A stretch of DNA of 33,845 nt from an archaeon (GCA_023259115.1 JAHFQW010000010.1:10180-44024); one strand, 5' to 3'; counted from the stretch's first letter, positions 1-9,270 are shown. Notes: generated by a model not told the origin, from the sequence alone. Translations and numbers: made by a program.

Positions 1-381
1 AGAACTCACAGCTACCGCCGCCGCGCTCTGCGCCGCAGAACTACTACCGGCAGTAGATGTATCACTTGCAGAAGATCCACTAGAAGACCCCCCAGAACCA
101 ATCGTTGAACCATCTGACGCAGGCGTCGACGCAGTCACAGCAGATGTTTTAGCTACAGGTGTACTCACCGTTGCCACAGCAGTCGCTTTACTACTCGAAC
201 TGCTACTTCCCCCGCCTCCACCTCCTCCGCCGCTTGAAGAAGAACTACTAGAACTCGACGAACTAGAAGAACTACTCGACGAAGAACTACTGCTCGTTCC
301 TGGCTGCTGCAATCCATATGCCCCAAACACAATTGACGCCGCAAGTAAACCGACAATTAAAAAAACAAATAATTTTTTCAT
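1..381 (-). CDS. Exported Ser-rich low-complexity protein, C-terminus beyond window
   Basis: The reading frame opens with ATG at 381 and stays open to base 1, so only the first 127 residues are seen. Residues 1-22 form a signal peptide or membrane anchor (MKKLFVFLIVGLLAASIVFG). A run of about 18 Ser, a Gly run, and then a Ser/Thr/Ala-rich linker follow. A GGGGGTG ribosome-binding sequence sits just upstream, overlapping the end of the preceding gene. The stop codon of that gene (383-385) lies one base before this ATG, so the two are almost certainly co-transcribed and translationally coupled. The Ser/Gly linker resembles the linker before the PGF-pre-PGF domain in the gene at 6874, so this may be another surface protein of that type. 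The functional domain is out of view and no function can be assigned. Confidence 0.75.
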   Translation of the reverse strand, partial: MKKLFVFLIVGLLAASIVFGAYGLQQPGTSSSSSSSSSSSSSSSSSSSSSGGGGGGGGSSSSSSKATAVATVSTPVAKTSAVTASTPASDGSTIGSGGSSSGSSASDTSTAGSSSAAQSAAAVAVSS

Positions 382-382
382 C

Positions 383-3300
383 CTAACACCCCCACTCAGA
401 TGGAACTTGCCACAGTGTCATATTTAACGTCACATTAAATCCAACGAGCGTAGCATTTGAAGCCCGATTAGTACAATTACCCAACGCCCCAGAAGAACAT
501 TGCCACAACTGCGTTGTAATATTGCCTGGCACACCTAACTCCAATCGCTTAGGTCGCAACGCATTAACCAACGACTGACACTTCGACGAACTCAACCCAA
601 TAAATGTCCCATTACTCGTCGCATTAAACTGAATATCAGATCCTCCTGTAAAATTCTGCACATCCGTAGATATTTTACCAGAGATACTTGCATTGATAAA
701 TGTTACTCTCCATTTTGAAACATTAGGGGCAGATGGATTCTCAACCACCAGGTTAAAATTTCTCGATGCGGTGTAATTCAACTGTGATCCCGAACCCGCA
801 TTCGCACCCAGTAACGTTTGTGTTCCATCCGCAAGTGTAAATTTGAAACTCAAATTACCCATCGGATTAGTAACTCCCGCACCACTTGGAGGCGCAAATG
901 GAAACGTAAACGTCGATGCACAACTCTTACACGAAGACAACAACGCTTTGGTTGTAAAATTCAAACAAGCACTCACCGCACAATTTGCATTAATATCACA
1001 CACCGTCATCTTATAAAAATACGTCGTATCATTAGCCAAATAGCCCACTTTCTGCACATTAAAATTCATATTATCAATTGGCGCATCATGCCAAACACGA
1101 TAATCAGGAACAATTGGATCAATTAATCCATAATCTAAAATAGTCTTATTCAATGCGCTGCATGTCGTATTCAGGCCATAAAATGAAACAGTCCCATTGG
1201 CTGGCTCATTGGTATCAAACGTCACAGATGCCCCATCAGGAAATGTATCCATTTGTAGCCATGTAATTTTAGGAGCAGTTTTATCCGCAGCATCTCTCGC
1301 AACGACCCCTGAGCCTCCACAAACAGGCTCCGCTTTACATCCATCATCCCCACAATCCGTTAAGCCATCCCCATCATTATCTTGATTATCTCCACACTGA
1401 AATCCCGTCTCTGAAGGAACATACCCAAACTTATTATACATCTGACAATCCGGATCATTACTCGCTGTCAAACCATCACCATCCGCATCTCCTCCTGAAT
1501 TTGAACAATCCTCAAATTTAACATCAATAGAACCAGGAGAATAAAACAGTGGTCCAACCGTATCATTCACTCGACTCTCATTCACAATACTCACCGCATC
1601 GCCCACCGTTGCATAGAGCCGTAAGTTTTTAGATTTGTTATATAAATCTTTAAACTTATACAAATCTTTCTTACTCACCCCTGCCATTCCACCTTGAATC
1701 AAAGCGCACATTTTCTGAGGCACAGAAAATAAAGGTACAGGTACAGGTCCCCAACTCCCATTCACACATTGAAATGATGCTAAACCCTCTGTTAAAGCCG
1801 CACCCCATTGCACTTGATATTTAAACGAAAATTCAAATCCCGCAATCGAACTATTATCTCTTGCCACACAATGATTTGTTGTATTACCATCCGTATCAAC
1901 ATACCAAAAAAACGTATAATTCTGAATCCCTGCGCCAATCGAACGATTTACTAACACTTTTCCATTACATGCCGCACTCTGATCAAAATTAACAATATTC
2001 GTTCCAAACACCATATTCGATGGATCATCTCGTAAACCTACATTATTAATATCCCAATAATCATTAATTACCGCATCCGCTCCATCACTTCCTAAAATGG
2101 TTGGTGGTGTATCACCCATTAAATTAAACATTTTTACCTCTCCTTTAGATTTACACCAGCCCGTCTCTGTCGTGTTACCATTTCCCGCCGCGGAATCATC
2201 ATAAAACTGACATGTCGCATTAAACTCGCTCTGACATCTAGTCTTATTACCATTCGCATTAACACATCCTCCTCCAAACGATTTTGGTGAACAGTACCCC
2301 GTTGTTAATTGACACACCCCTCGACTAGAACCCTGACAATCAACCGCCGCACCTGCGCGACTAAAACATATCGGATTGCAACGTCCCCCATTTGGCGAGA
2401 ACGGATCTATTGTCCAAGAACACACCTGCGTTGAAAGACTTTTCACCGTTGTATTCTGTTCACAACTCACCTGATTTGAAAATCTGGTCTCATTACCAAA
2501 GCACTGTGAAAACACCATTGGTTCACATCGCCCTCGACTTGTATTAAAATGATCCGTTGACCAACCACATCCCGCAATATTCTCACAATTCCCTTGAGTT
2601 GATTGAGGGAAACAAGAATTAAATAATGAACTATTCTGGCCACAAGTATTACTACTTAGTCCATTCCAATTACAGCCAGACGTATTTTGACACGAAGATT
2701 GGTCATTAACTATTCCACACTGCGCACCGGGAAAATCACAATGCCCTGCACTCGCCCCCCCAAAATTATCTTCAAATGAACTCTTCGCCCATTGGCATTT
2801 ATTAGAACTACACGTCGCATTACTCGTAAATGAAGGACAATCAGTATTAAATCCTTTTGCCAACGCTTCTCCTCCACAAAACTTATCCGTAGAACATGTC
2901 GGATCTTTACAATCAATCAACCCATTATTATCATTATCTTTCCCATCAAAACACACTTCACCAGTAAATCCTGTAGGCTTACAAAATATTCCCGCCACAT
3001 CCCACGTACATGCCCCCGCTCCACCCTTACCAGTAAAAGTACAAGTGTTTGAGTCATAACAACTAAAACAATCATTCCCACAATACTTCTCACTCTTCCC
3101 ATAACAATATCCCACCCCATTTGGCGCATTAGTATCTGCTACCCATGCACAACCTCTCGTACTATTCTGACACTTTGCCTGTGGAATATTTGTAGATTCA
3201 CATGCACCACACTCATCCGTGCAACTCTTTGCTCCACCGTCTACAAAACTCTGCTTGGGATTACACCATCCTAATCCATTTGGCGCATTACTATCCCCCC

Positions 3301-4534
3301 GGTAATCACAATATCCTAGCGCCGAATTCTGACAAAAAGATTGTGCTTGAGAAGAACTATTCCCTTTAGTTTTTGACACCCCTGCCTCACACGCCCAACA
3401 TGCTGAATCACAATTTCCCCCTCCTGACGCCATACCTCCTTTAAACCCAAAATTAAATTCACAAAACGTATCGGATTTTACAGAACCAGAACCATCAGTA
3501 AATTGTTGTGTTTTCCACGTTCCTCCTGAACTCTTACAGCCCGTCTCCGTACTCATTTCACTAAACTTCCCACCAGCACCACCCCCACTACCACTTGCCG
3601 TTCCCCCAAATCCCGCACTATTAAAATGACATTGATTTGTCACATTATCCCACTTACAAGGTAAGTAATAGGGCGTTGTCGAAATCTGGTTACATAACGT
3701 TTGACTACTAAACGCATTATAATCCTCGCAAAACGTTGCCCCCGCAGGCAAACTAGGAACTTTACTATAACATCCTTTATCAAACGACGTTGAACAATTA
3801 GTTCCATTCCAATTACAACACGACGAGAATAACGTAAAATCCGGACACATTGTCTTATTCAATAGAGAACAACTCATTCCACCAGTATTACCTGTACAAA
3901 TAGAAAAACCACTATCCCAACTACACCCACTAATCCCCGCACATATTTTTTGATTTGTAATAACTTGACACCCCGGATTATTATTCGCCCCCGTCTGGGA
4001 AGCAAATCCTCCCACCGGATCATTACACAAACTAGAACTACTATTCCAATTACAGAAAAAAGTATTATAACACCCATTAGCATTTCCGTTGTAATCAGCA
4101 CATTTACTGCCAAAGAACCCCCCTCCTATCGGATTACACGTACTCGTGCCTACCGACCACGTACACGATTGATTAAAACTCGTCTTTAACGTCGTCTCAC
4201 AAAACGTTTGATTTGTTCCATCTGCATTAAAACAACCCCACCGCTCACAATAACTACCCACAGAATTCCACTTACACCCTAAACTCCCATTATTATTACA
4301 CGCCGTTTGCGAAGAAAACGACCAACATTCAACAACATCTGAAACACTACTCGCAACAGTAATACTTTGTAACCCTGTTACTGCACCAGTAAGCAAACTA
4401 GGACTCGAAACTGACGTCTTATAAGATAACGATGTATGCTGAGATTGAAAGAATTGCCCATAAGTACTCAAACCAACTATACTTACAAAAAATAATAACA
4501 CCACTCCAAACACTACCTTATCCGACGTCTTCAT
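383..4534 (-). CDS. Giant secreted Cys-rich repeat surface protein
   Basis: 1383 residues. Residues 7-26 are a hydrophobic signal or anchor. Residues about 65-830 hold about 15 units of 35-50 residues with the pattern C...C....C-x-W...C (for example GCKWNSV, FCNWNSS, GCNWNGL), suggesting a disulfide-stabilised rod. Asp/Asn-rich loops of the calcium-binding thrombospondin-3 or dockerin kind lie near residues 530 (DNDNNGLIDC), 1020 (DADGDGLTASNDPDC) and 1048 (DNQDNDGDGLTDC). Residues about 1090-1205 look like a fibronectin-III domain. Many N-x-S/T sequons are present. The protein ends in a Cys with no C-terminal membrane segment or sorting motif. Start: ATG preceded by GAGGTG at 5 nt. It is followed one base later by the Ser-rich exported gene. 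A role in the cell envelope or adhesion is inference. Confidence 0.85.
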   Translation of the reverse strand: MKTSDKVVFGVVLLFFVSIVGLSTYGQFFQSQHTSLSYKTSVSSPSLLTGAVTGLQSITVASSVSDVVECWSFSSQTACNNNGSLGCKWNSVGSYCERWGCFNADGTNQTFCETTLKTSFNQSCTWSVGTSTCNPIGGGFFGSKCADYNGNANGCYNTFFCNWNSSSSLCNDPVGGFASQTGANNNPGCQVITNQKICAGISGCSWDSGFSICTGNTGGMSCSLLNKTMCPDFTLFSSCCNWNGTNCSTSFDKGCYSKVPSLPAGATFCEDYNAFSSQTLCNQISTTPYYLPCKWDNVTNQCHFNSAGFGGTASGSGGGAGGKFSEMSTETGCKSSGGTWKTQQFTDGSGSVKSDTFCEFNFGFKGGMASGGGNCDSACWACEAGVSKTKGNSSSQAQSFCQNSALGYCDYRGDSNAPNGLGWCNPKQSFVDGGAKSCTDECGACESTNIPQAKCQNSTRGCAWVADTNAPNGVGYCYGKSEKYCGNDCFSCYDSNTCTFTGKGGAGACTWDVAGIFCKPTGFTGEVCFDGKDNDNNGLIDCKDPTCSTDKFCGGEALAKGFNTDCPSFTSNATCSSNKCQWAKSSFEDNFGGASAGHCDFPGAQCGIVNDQSSCQNTSGCNWNGLSSNTCGQNSSLFNSCFPQSTQGNCENIAGCGWSTDHFNTSRGRCEPMVFSQCFGNETRFSNQVSCEQNTTVKSLSTQVCSWTIDPFSPNGGRCNPICFSRAGAAVDCQGSSRGVCQLTTGYCSPKSFGGGCVNANGNKTRCQSEFNATCQFYDDSAAGNGNTTETGWCKSKGEVKMFNLMGDTPPTILGSDGADAVINDYWDINNVGLRDDPSNMVFGTNIVNFDQSAACNGKVLVNRSIGAGIQNYTFFWYVDTDGNTTNHCVARDNSSIAGFEFSFKYQVQWGAALTEGLASFQCVNGSWGPVPVPLFSVPQKMCALIQGGMAGVSKKDLYKFKDLYNKSKNLRLYATVGDAVSIVNESRVNDTVGPLFYSPGSIDVKFEDCSNSGGDADGDGLTASNDPDCQMYNKFGYVPSETGFQCGDNQDNDGDGLTDCGDDGCKAEPVCGGSGVVARDAADKTAPKITWLQMDTFPDGASVTFDTNEPANGTVSFYGLNTTCSALNKTILDYGLIDPIVPDYRVWHDAPIDNMNFNVQKVGYLANDTTYFYKMTVCDINANCAVSACLNFTTKALLSSCKSCASTFTFPFAPPSGAGVTNPMGNLSFKFTLADGTQTLLGANAGSGSQLNYTASRNFNLVVENPSAPNVSKWRVTFINASISGKISTDVQNFTGGSDIQFNATSNGTFIGLSSSKCQSLVNALRPKRLELGVPGNITTQLWQCSSGALGNCTNRASNATLVGFNVTLNMTLWQVPSEWGC

Positions 4535-4566
4535 GTTAACACCTCTACAACCTCTTTTTTGAACTA

Positions 4567-4584
4567 CTCCCTAGCAGTTGGGAG
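4567..4584 (-). promoter_or_regulatory. Hairpin in the leader of the giant Cys-rich gene
   Basis: CTCCC, an 8-nt loop, then GGGAG form a perfect 5-bp stem, 33-50 nt upstream of the ATG at 4534. It lies between the T-rich end of the upstream gene and the GAGGTG ribosome-binding site. It could be a 5'-UTR structure, but a 5-bp stem can occur by chance. No convincing TATA element is visible in the 158-bp gap 4535-4692, so read-through from the upstream gene is possible. Confidence 0.3.
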
Positions 4585-4660
4585 AAACAAGCAAAAACTA
4601 ACCCGATTAACAGGGAGGAACTTAAACAAAACTACACATCAACCTAGCAACGTAAAATAA

Positions 4661-4692
4661 CTAAATAAAAAATAAACAAAAAAATAATTTAA
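4661..4692 (-). terminator. T-rich terminator after first PGF-pre-PGF gene
   Basis: Read on the minus strand, the sequence after the stop codon at 4693 carries two runs of six to seven T separated by a few bases. This is the usual intrinsic or FttA-assisted terminator form in archaea. No stem precedes it. Confidence 0.5.
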
Positions 4693-6615
4693 TTACTTCT
4701 TCTTGGAGTGAGCTTCTTCTCTAGGAGTTCTCTTCTTCTGAGAGCGAAGCGCCCACCAGACAACCCCAATGACAACCACAAGCACAACAATTGCAACCAA
4801 CCACGCACTTGAAGATATTCCTTCCCCACCCATCACTTGAACATTTCCTGCCCCAGACTCAGGCGTTGTTGAAACCCCGCTTCCCGAAGCAGTAGAAGAG
4901 TCTGAAGAACTCTCTGAAGCCTTCGTCGTAGATTGCTTCTCACTCACAGGAGTAGGCGTTGCTTTTCCTTGTGCAATCGCAAAGTAACTAAACCCTGGTG
5001 TCTCCGCCGTATAACTTACATACGTACCATCATCTTCGCCAAACGTCGTCTTTAATGCCGCCCATTGACCATTTGCATAATGCATTAAAGACACATCTTC
5101 TTTTGTTAATCCCTGCTCCGCAAGCCACGTCTTAGCAACTTTAAAGTCAACTTTAGCAACACCATCAAGTGCTTTGCCCACATTGGTTTCAGACATCTTC
5201 AAGTATCTATACACTTTTGTATCTAAAGATTTAACTTCCATTGGTAACATCACAAGCCTCTGAACCTGTACATTAGCGCCATACACATTCTCAGATACGC
5301 CAAATTGAATACTAGTAACCCCAATCTCTGCATCTTTTGTAACAATTGTCGCTGTTTCACCTTTATTAATCGACGTCCATGTTTTCTTCTCAAACTGTCC
5401 AGCAACACCCGTTGATACTCCTTTATCAGTTCCACCAGGACCACTACCTGACTGAGTTGACGCTGCGGCCATACTCCAAGTACTTGTTGCTGTATTTCTG
5501 TTATCGGCATTATCTACCGCTGTACACACACTAGACGTAAATGAACCTACACCTGTTGCTGTTGTAGACTCTGAAGTTACTCCTCCTGTAAACGCTTTAG
5601 ACGCCACCCCATAGGTATCTGATGCCGTACACGTACACGTCACCGTCTCCCCCGGAGTAGGATTTGAAGGACTACACGAAACCGTAACCGTTGGATTAGT
5701 CCGATCAACCGTAAACGTAAACTTCTGGGTATTATTCAAATTATTCAACGAATCATTTGCCACAACAGAGATATAATAAGTTCCTTCTGCAAGAGCAGAA
5801 ACATTAACCGCCGCAGACATATTACCATTAGCGCCCGCCGTATTGGCATTTAAAGACCCATTTGCCGTATACAACCCATTATAAGATAGATTTCCAATGT
5901 AAAAATAACCCGGATTTGTTGAATTGCTAAATACCGTTCCTGAACTATTAGTCACATTAAAATAAACCTTTGTCGTAGATAACAACGAATCATTAATAAC
6001 CGCACTAACATTCAACAAATAATTTCCCGTCACCGAAGCTACCCCTGCACCTAAATAAGCATTATCAGTAATATTCCCCACAATAATAGATGAAACAGCA
6101 GGAGCCGTTCTATCAATTCTTACATTTAATGCCGCAGTATAATTCACATAAGGTTGTTCCCCATTTGTTTGTAGAGCTCCAGTTACGTTTTCAACATAGA
6201 CACTCACATTATAAATCCCTTCTGGAAGAGAATTGGTATTAAACATAGACGTATTAAACGTAGAATTGTAACCTTGTTGAGTATTGTTGGAAGTAATATT
6301 AGAAACCGTTTGATTTAACATGAAACTAGCATTTCCCCATAACTGCCAAGAGAAAATTACATTTGCATATTGCCCATGAGAATTGTTATATTTAAGAGAA
6401 ATATTAACCATAATAAGATTACTACTAAAATTAGCAAAATTAAGCTGGGTATTGTTTGTATACAACCCAGAAGTTGTTCTATAGACAAACCCATTTGGCG
6501 TCGTATTAACAACATTAGGAGAAACTAAACTACCCACATCAGCCAAGACAAAAACAGCAACAAAAAGAGATACAACCAAAGTAAACAACACAAAACGACT
6601 CACATTAATTTTCAT
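4693..6615 (-). CDS. PGF-pre-PGF domain surface protein with C-terminal membrane anchor (paralogue A)
   Basis: 640 residues. Residues 1-26 are a signal peptide. Residues about 30-300 are two or more beta-rich Ig-like domains dense in N-x-S/T sequons. A Cys-containing Ig-like domain (CSPSNPTPGETVTCTC) starts near 310. Residues about 407-547 are a PGF-pre-PGF domain ending in the diagnostic ETPGFSYFAIA. A Ser/Thr linker, a TM helix at about 600-623 and a Lys/Arg-rich tail finish the protein. It lacks a PGF-CTERM archaeosortase signal; the TM plus basic tail should hold it in the membrane. Start: ATG with GGGTGGT upstream; the MKIN opening matches paralogue B. Domain order matches the gene at 6874, so the two arose by tandem duplication. 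A cell-surface role is inferred from the family. Confidence 0.88.
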   Translation of the reverse strand: MKINVSRFVLFTLVVSLFVAVFVLADVGSLVSPNVVNTTPNGFVYRTTSGLYTNNTQLNFANFSSNLIMVNISLKYNNSHGQYANVIFSWQLWGNASFMLNQTVSNITSNNTQQGYNSTFNTSMFNTNSLPEGIYNVSVYVENVTGALQTNGEQPYVNYTAALNVRIDRTAPAVSSIIVGNITDNAYLGAGVASVTGNYLLNVSAVINDSLLSTTKVYFNVTNSSGTVFSNSTNPGYFYIGNLSYNGLYTANGSLNANTAGANGNMSAAVNVSALAEGTYYISVVANDSLNNLNNTQKFTFTVDRTNPTVTVSCSPSNPTPGETVTCTCTASDTYGVASKAFTGGVTSESTTATGVGSFTSSVCTAVDNADNRNTATSTWSMAAASTQSGSGPGGTDKGVSTGVAGQFEKKTWTSINKGETATIVTKDAEIGVTSIQFGVSENVYGANVQVQRLVMLPMEVKSLDTKVYRYLKMSETNVGKALDGVAKVDFKVAKTWLAEQGLTKEDVSLMHYANGQWAALKTTFGEDDGTYVSYTAETPGFSYFAIAQGKATPTPVSEKQSTTKASESSSDSSTASGSGVSTTPESGAGNVQVMGGEGISSSAWLVAIVVLVVVIGVVWWALRSQKKRTPREEAHSKKK

Positions 6616-6650
6616 AAATAACCACCCATTTGTTTTTAATTAATAATTAT

Positions 6651-6661
6651 GAACTAAGTTC
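6651..6661 (-). promoter_or_regulatory. Palindromic operator candidate GAACTNAGTTC at start of transcription (paralogue A)
   Basis: GAACTAAGTTC is a perfect inverted repeat around one central base. On the minus strand it lies 16-17 bp downstream of a TTTATAAA box (6677-6684), where transcription should begin, and 36 bp before the ATG. The 18-base block GAACTWAGTTCTAGAAAA recurs at the same place before paralogue B (9171). This position suits a repressor that blocks polymerase. The regulator is unknown. Confidence 0.65.
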
Positions 6662-6676
6662 TAGAAAAGAAACTTA

Positions 6677-6684
6677 TTTATAAA
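6677..6684 (-). promoter_or_regulatory. TATA box of PGF-pre-PGF paralogue A
   Basis: TTTATAAA read on the minus strand. A start about 26 nt downstream falls near 6654, inside the palindrome. The rest of the 258-bp gap 6616-6873 is A/T-rich and shows no other gene. Confidence 0.6.
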
Positions 6685-6836
6685 GATTTAGTTTTACCAT
6701 AAAGGAGTAAAAAATAGGAATTAAAGAACAACATAAAGTACTAGAAGAGTTTGACAAGAATTTAATAAATATCAAAGATAATAACAAAAACACAAAATTA
6801 GAAAACATCATCTCAAAACCCAAAATATATAACCCT

Positions 6837-6873
6837 TAAAAAAAAGAGACTAAAAAAAATAATAAATAAAAAA
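6837..6873 (-). terminator. T-rich terminator after PGF-pre-PGF paralogue B
   Basis: Minus-strand sequence directly after the stop of the 754-codon frame contains several T runs of six to eight, interrupted by short AT-rich spacers. No stem is evident. This is typical of archaeal intrinsic termination. Confidence 0.5.
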
Positions 6874-9132
6874 CTATTTTTTCAACCACCAGTAGACAAC
6901 CAGTACAACAACCCCAATCGCCAGCACAAATACAATCCACACCCAGGTGGATGTACCTGTCGTAGCAGCTTGTTCAGCCTCACTCACCGGAGTTGCTTGC
7001 GCAGTTGTTGCACCTGCCTCAGACGTTGATGGAGCACTTGGCGTAGCACCACTTTCCTTCTTCCCTTCCGCTACCTTGCTTGCAGCCGGTGCCGCAACCG
7101 TTGCCGCACCCTGCCCAATCGCAAAATAACTAAATCCGGGAGTCTCCGCCGTATAACTCACATAGGTGCCATCATCCGCACCAACAGTAGTTTTAAGTGC
7201 CGTCCATTTATTATCCACATTACGATACAGCACAACCTGCTCTTTGCCAAGATTGTTTTGCTTCAACCAATCTTTTGTGACTTTAAAGTCAATTTTTGCC
7301 ACACCATCAATTGCTTTATCCACATTACTCTGCGTAATCTTCACATACTTATACACTTTCTGAGTCACTCCCGTAATAGTAGTGGGTAACGTTGCAACCT
7401 TCTCCACTTGTAATGTCACACCGTACGTCGCTTCTCTCGCCGTGAACTGCACTTGCGTGACACCAAGTTCACCATCTTTGGTAGTAATCGTTGCCGTTTC
7501 TCCTTTATTCAAAGAAGTCCACACTTTCTTCTCAAACTGATTAGCAACACCCGTGGACACTCCTCCACCAGACCCACCACCGCCTCCTCCTCCTCCACCG
7601 CCAGAACTCGAGGAAGCAAGCGTCCAACTGCCTGTTCCCGTCTGTCGATTACCAACATAATCCGTCGCACTACACGTACTTGATGTTCCACTTGCCGTTG
7701 CAGTAGTTGATTCAGATGTGCCTCCTCCTGAAAACGCAGCTGCAACTTGAAGACCCGTACCACTATCACTCGCCGTACACGTACAACTCACCGTTTGTCC
7801 CGACGTAGGATTCGAAGGACTACAACTCACACTAACCGTAGGATTAGTTCTATCTATCGTAAACGTAAAATTTTCTGTTAAGTTTACATTATTTAACGTA
7901 TCATTTGCCCACACTTTAACCGTATAACTTCCCTCTGGAAGCGCTGACAGATTAATTGCCCCCGATAAATTACCATAAGGCCCACCAACTTGTGCTAATG
8001 TACCATTCGCATAATACGTTCCGGAATAATTATTTCCATAAGTAGCAGTAAGATTAGTTGCAAAGAAGTACCCTTGTGCAGAAGAGGTACTAAACACCGT
8101 GCCCGTATTATTTGTTACGTTAAAGTAAACCGTTCCCGTTTTCGTGAATGAATCATTAACAATAACAGAGAGATTTAAAAGAGAGTTACCCGTTGTAGGA
8201 GCTAAACCCGCACTTAAATTCACCCCACTACTATAATTACCAACTAATATACTTGTAACATTCGGACCTGTTCGATCTATGGTAAACGTAACGTTACTAG
8301 TACTATTCATATTGCTAACCACATCATTGGCATACGCCGTACCCGTATAAACACCCTCGGAAAGCGTTGCAGTAACTAACGTACCCGTCCAATAATACAT
8401 TTGCCTACTTAATGTAACATTTTGTTCCGTTCCATTACCCTGCCTAAATCCAACCAGAACAGCTTGATCTCTGGTAACCGAATCATTAACATACACCGTA
8501 AAATTCAAATTACTAAGCGTACTAGAAGTAAAATTAACCCCCACACTATAATTACCCAATCCGAAATGATTGATTGTCGGACCAAGATTATCCACCGCAA
8601 TATAATACCCTCTGCTAAAATTCACCAAAAGAGCACTCCCCGGAGCTTCAGGCGTAGCATTCTGAAAATGGATTGTGATATTATACAAACCTTGCGTAAT
8701 CGTTGCCGTATTGAAAGATAAATTCCACACCGACTGATTAGCGGTAGTATTTGTAGCTAATGTCTGATTGAATGTTTCACTTAAATTTGACGCAAGAATC
8801 CATGAAAAAGTCATATTAACATAATTACCATGAGACCCATTAACTAGAAGACTTAAATTAATATTTGCCCACTTACTCAAATTAACCACCGAAACTGCAC
8901 CCACATAGCCAAAATTTTGTGTAACAGATAACGCTGCCAACGAAGTACCATTTGTGGTAATACCATTATTGCAATAAACCACAAAACCACCTCCTTGAGA
9001 AGCAGTACCATTAGAAGCATTAACTATCTCGTTACCAATCATATTACTATTAGGTAATGCATACGCCATCATAGTCACTAAAGAAAAAATAAACAACAAA
9101 CAAAACATAAATTTAATACGATTAATTTTCAT
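6874..9132 (-). CDS. PGF-pre-PGF domain surface protein with C-terminal membrane anchor (paralogue B)
   Basis: 752 residues from the chosen ATG. Order: signal peptide (1-25), sequon-rich Ig-like beta domains (about 30-420), a Cys-containing Ig-like domain (CSPSNPTSGQTVSCTC, about 430), a Gly10 linker near 510, a PGF-pre-PGF domain (about 532-674, ending ETPGFSYFAIG), an Ala/Thr/Ser linker, a TM helix and a short KK tail. As in paralogue A, no PGF-CTERM sorting motif is present. The frame extends upstream to a TTG (9136-9138) and another ATG (9133-9135). The ATG at 9132 is preferred because AGGTGA (9139-9144) is 6 nt away and the resulting MKIN matches paralogue A. It is longer than A by extra Ig-like repeats. 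A structural or adhesive surface role is inferred. Confidence 0.88.
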   Translation of the reverse strand: MKINRIKFMFCLLFIFSLVTMMAYALPNSNMIGNEIVNASNGTASQGGGFVVYCNNGITTNGTSLAALSVTQNFGYVGAVSVVNLSKWANINLSLLVNGSHGNYVNMTFSWILASNLSETFNQTLATNTTANQSVWNLSFNTATITQGLYNITIHFQNATPEAPGSALLVNFSRGYYIAVDNLGPTINHFGLGNYSVGVNFTSSTLSNLNFTVYVNDSVTRDQAVLVGFRQGNGTEQNVTLSRQMYYWTGTLVTATLSEGVYTGTAYANDVVSNMNSTSNVTFTIDRTGPNVTSILVGNYSSGVNLSAGLAPTTGNSLLNLSVIVNDSFTKTGTVYFNVTNNTGTVFSTSSAQGYFFATNLTATYGNNYSGTYYANGTLAQVGGPYGNLSGAINLSALPEGSYTVKVWANDTLNNVNLTENFTFTIDRTNPTVSVSCSPSNPTSGQTVSCTCTASDSGTGLQVAAAFSGGGTSESTTATASGTSSTCSATDYVGNRQTGTGSWTLASSSSGGGGGGGGGGSGGGVSTGVANQFEKKVWTSLNKGETATITTKDGELGVTQVQFTAREATYGVTLQVEKVATLPTTITGVTQKVYKYVKITQSNVDKAIDGVAKIDFKVTKDWLKQNNLGKEQVVLYRNVDNKWTALKTTVGADDGTYVSYTAETPGFSYFAIGQGAATVAAPAASKVAEGKKESGATPSAPSTSEAGATTAQATPVSEAEQAATTGTSTWVWIVFVLAIGVVVLVVYWWLKK

Positions 9133-9170
9133 CATCAATCACCTTTCTTTTTTTCACGAAACATAATCAC

Positions 9171-9181
9171 GAACTTAGTTC
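9171..9181 (-). promoter_or_regulatory. Palindromic operator candidate GAACTNAGTTC at start of transcription (paralogue B)
   Basis: GAACTTAGTTC differs from the copy before paralogue A only at the central base. It sits 17 bp downstream of TTTATAAA (9198-9205) and 39 bp upstream of the ATG. The flanking TAGAAAA is also shared. Conservation of the site and its spacing, while surrounding DNA differs, points to a common regulator. Confidence 0.65.
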
Positions 9182-9197
9182 TAGAAAACAAAACAGA

Positions 9198-9205
9198 TTT
9201 ATAAA
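9198..9205 (-). promoter_or_regulatory. TATA box of PGF-pre-PGF paralogue B
   Basis: TTTATAAA on the minus strand. The predicted transcription start falls near 9175, within the palindrome. Confidence 0.6.
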
Positions 9206-9270
9206 TATTTGGTTCCACTTAAAAATAGTTACTTCAAAACAGAAAAAAAATAACCCCCATTAAGCTAAAA

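Noticed and set aside
165-356. Minus-strand frame of 63 codons inside the Ser-rich gene
   Set aside because: It is out of frame with the signal-peptide frame starting at 381. The latter has a start, an RBS and an operon position; the former encodes an Arg/Val-rich sequence from shifted Ser codons.
4535-4692. Possible GAACTNAGTTC operator before the giant Cys-rich gene
   Set aside because: Only half-sites (GAACT at 4561, GAACTT at 4618) are present, without the inverted partner or a nearby TATA box.
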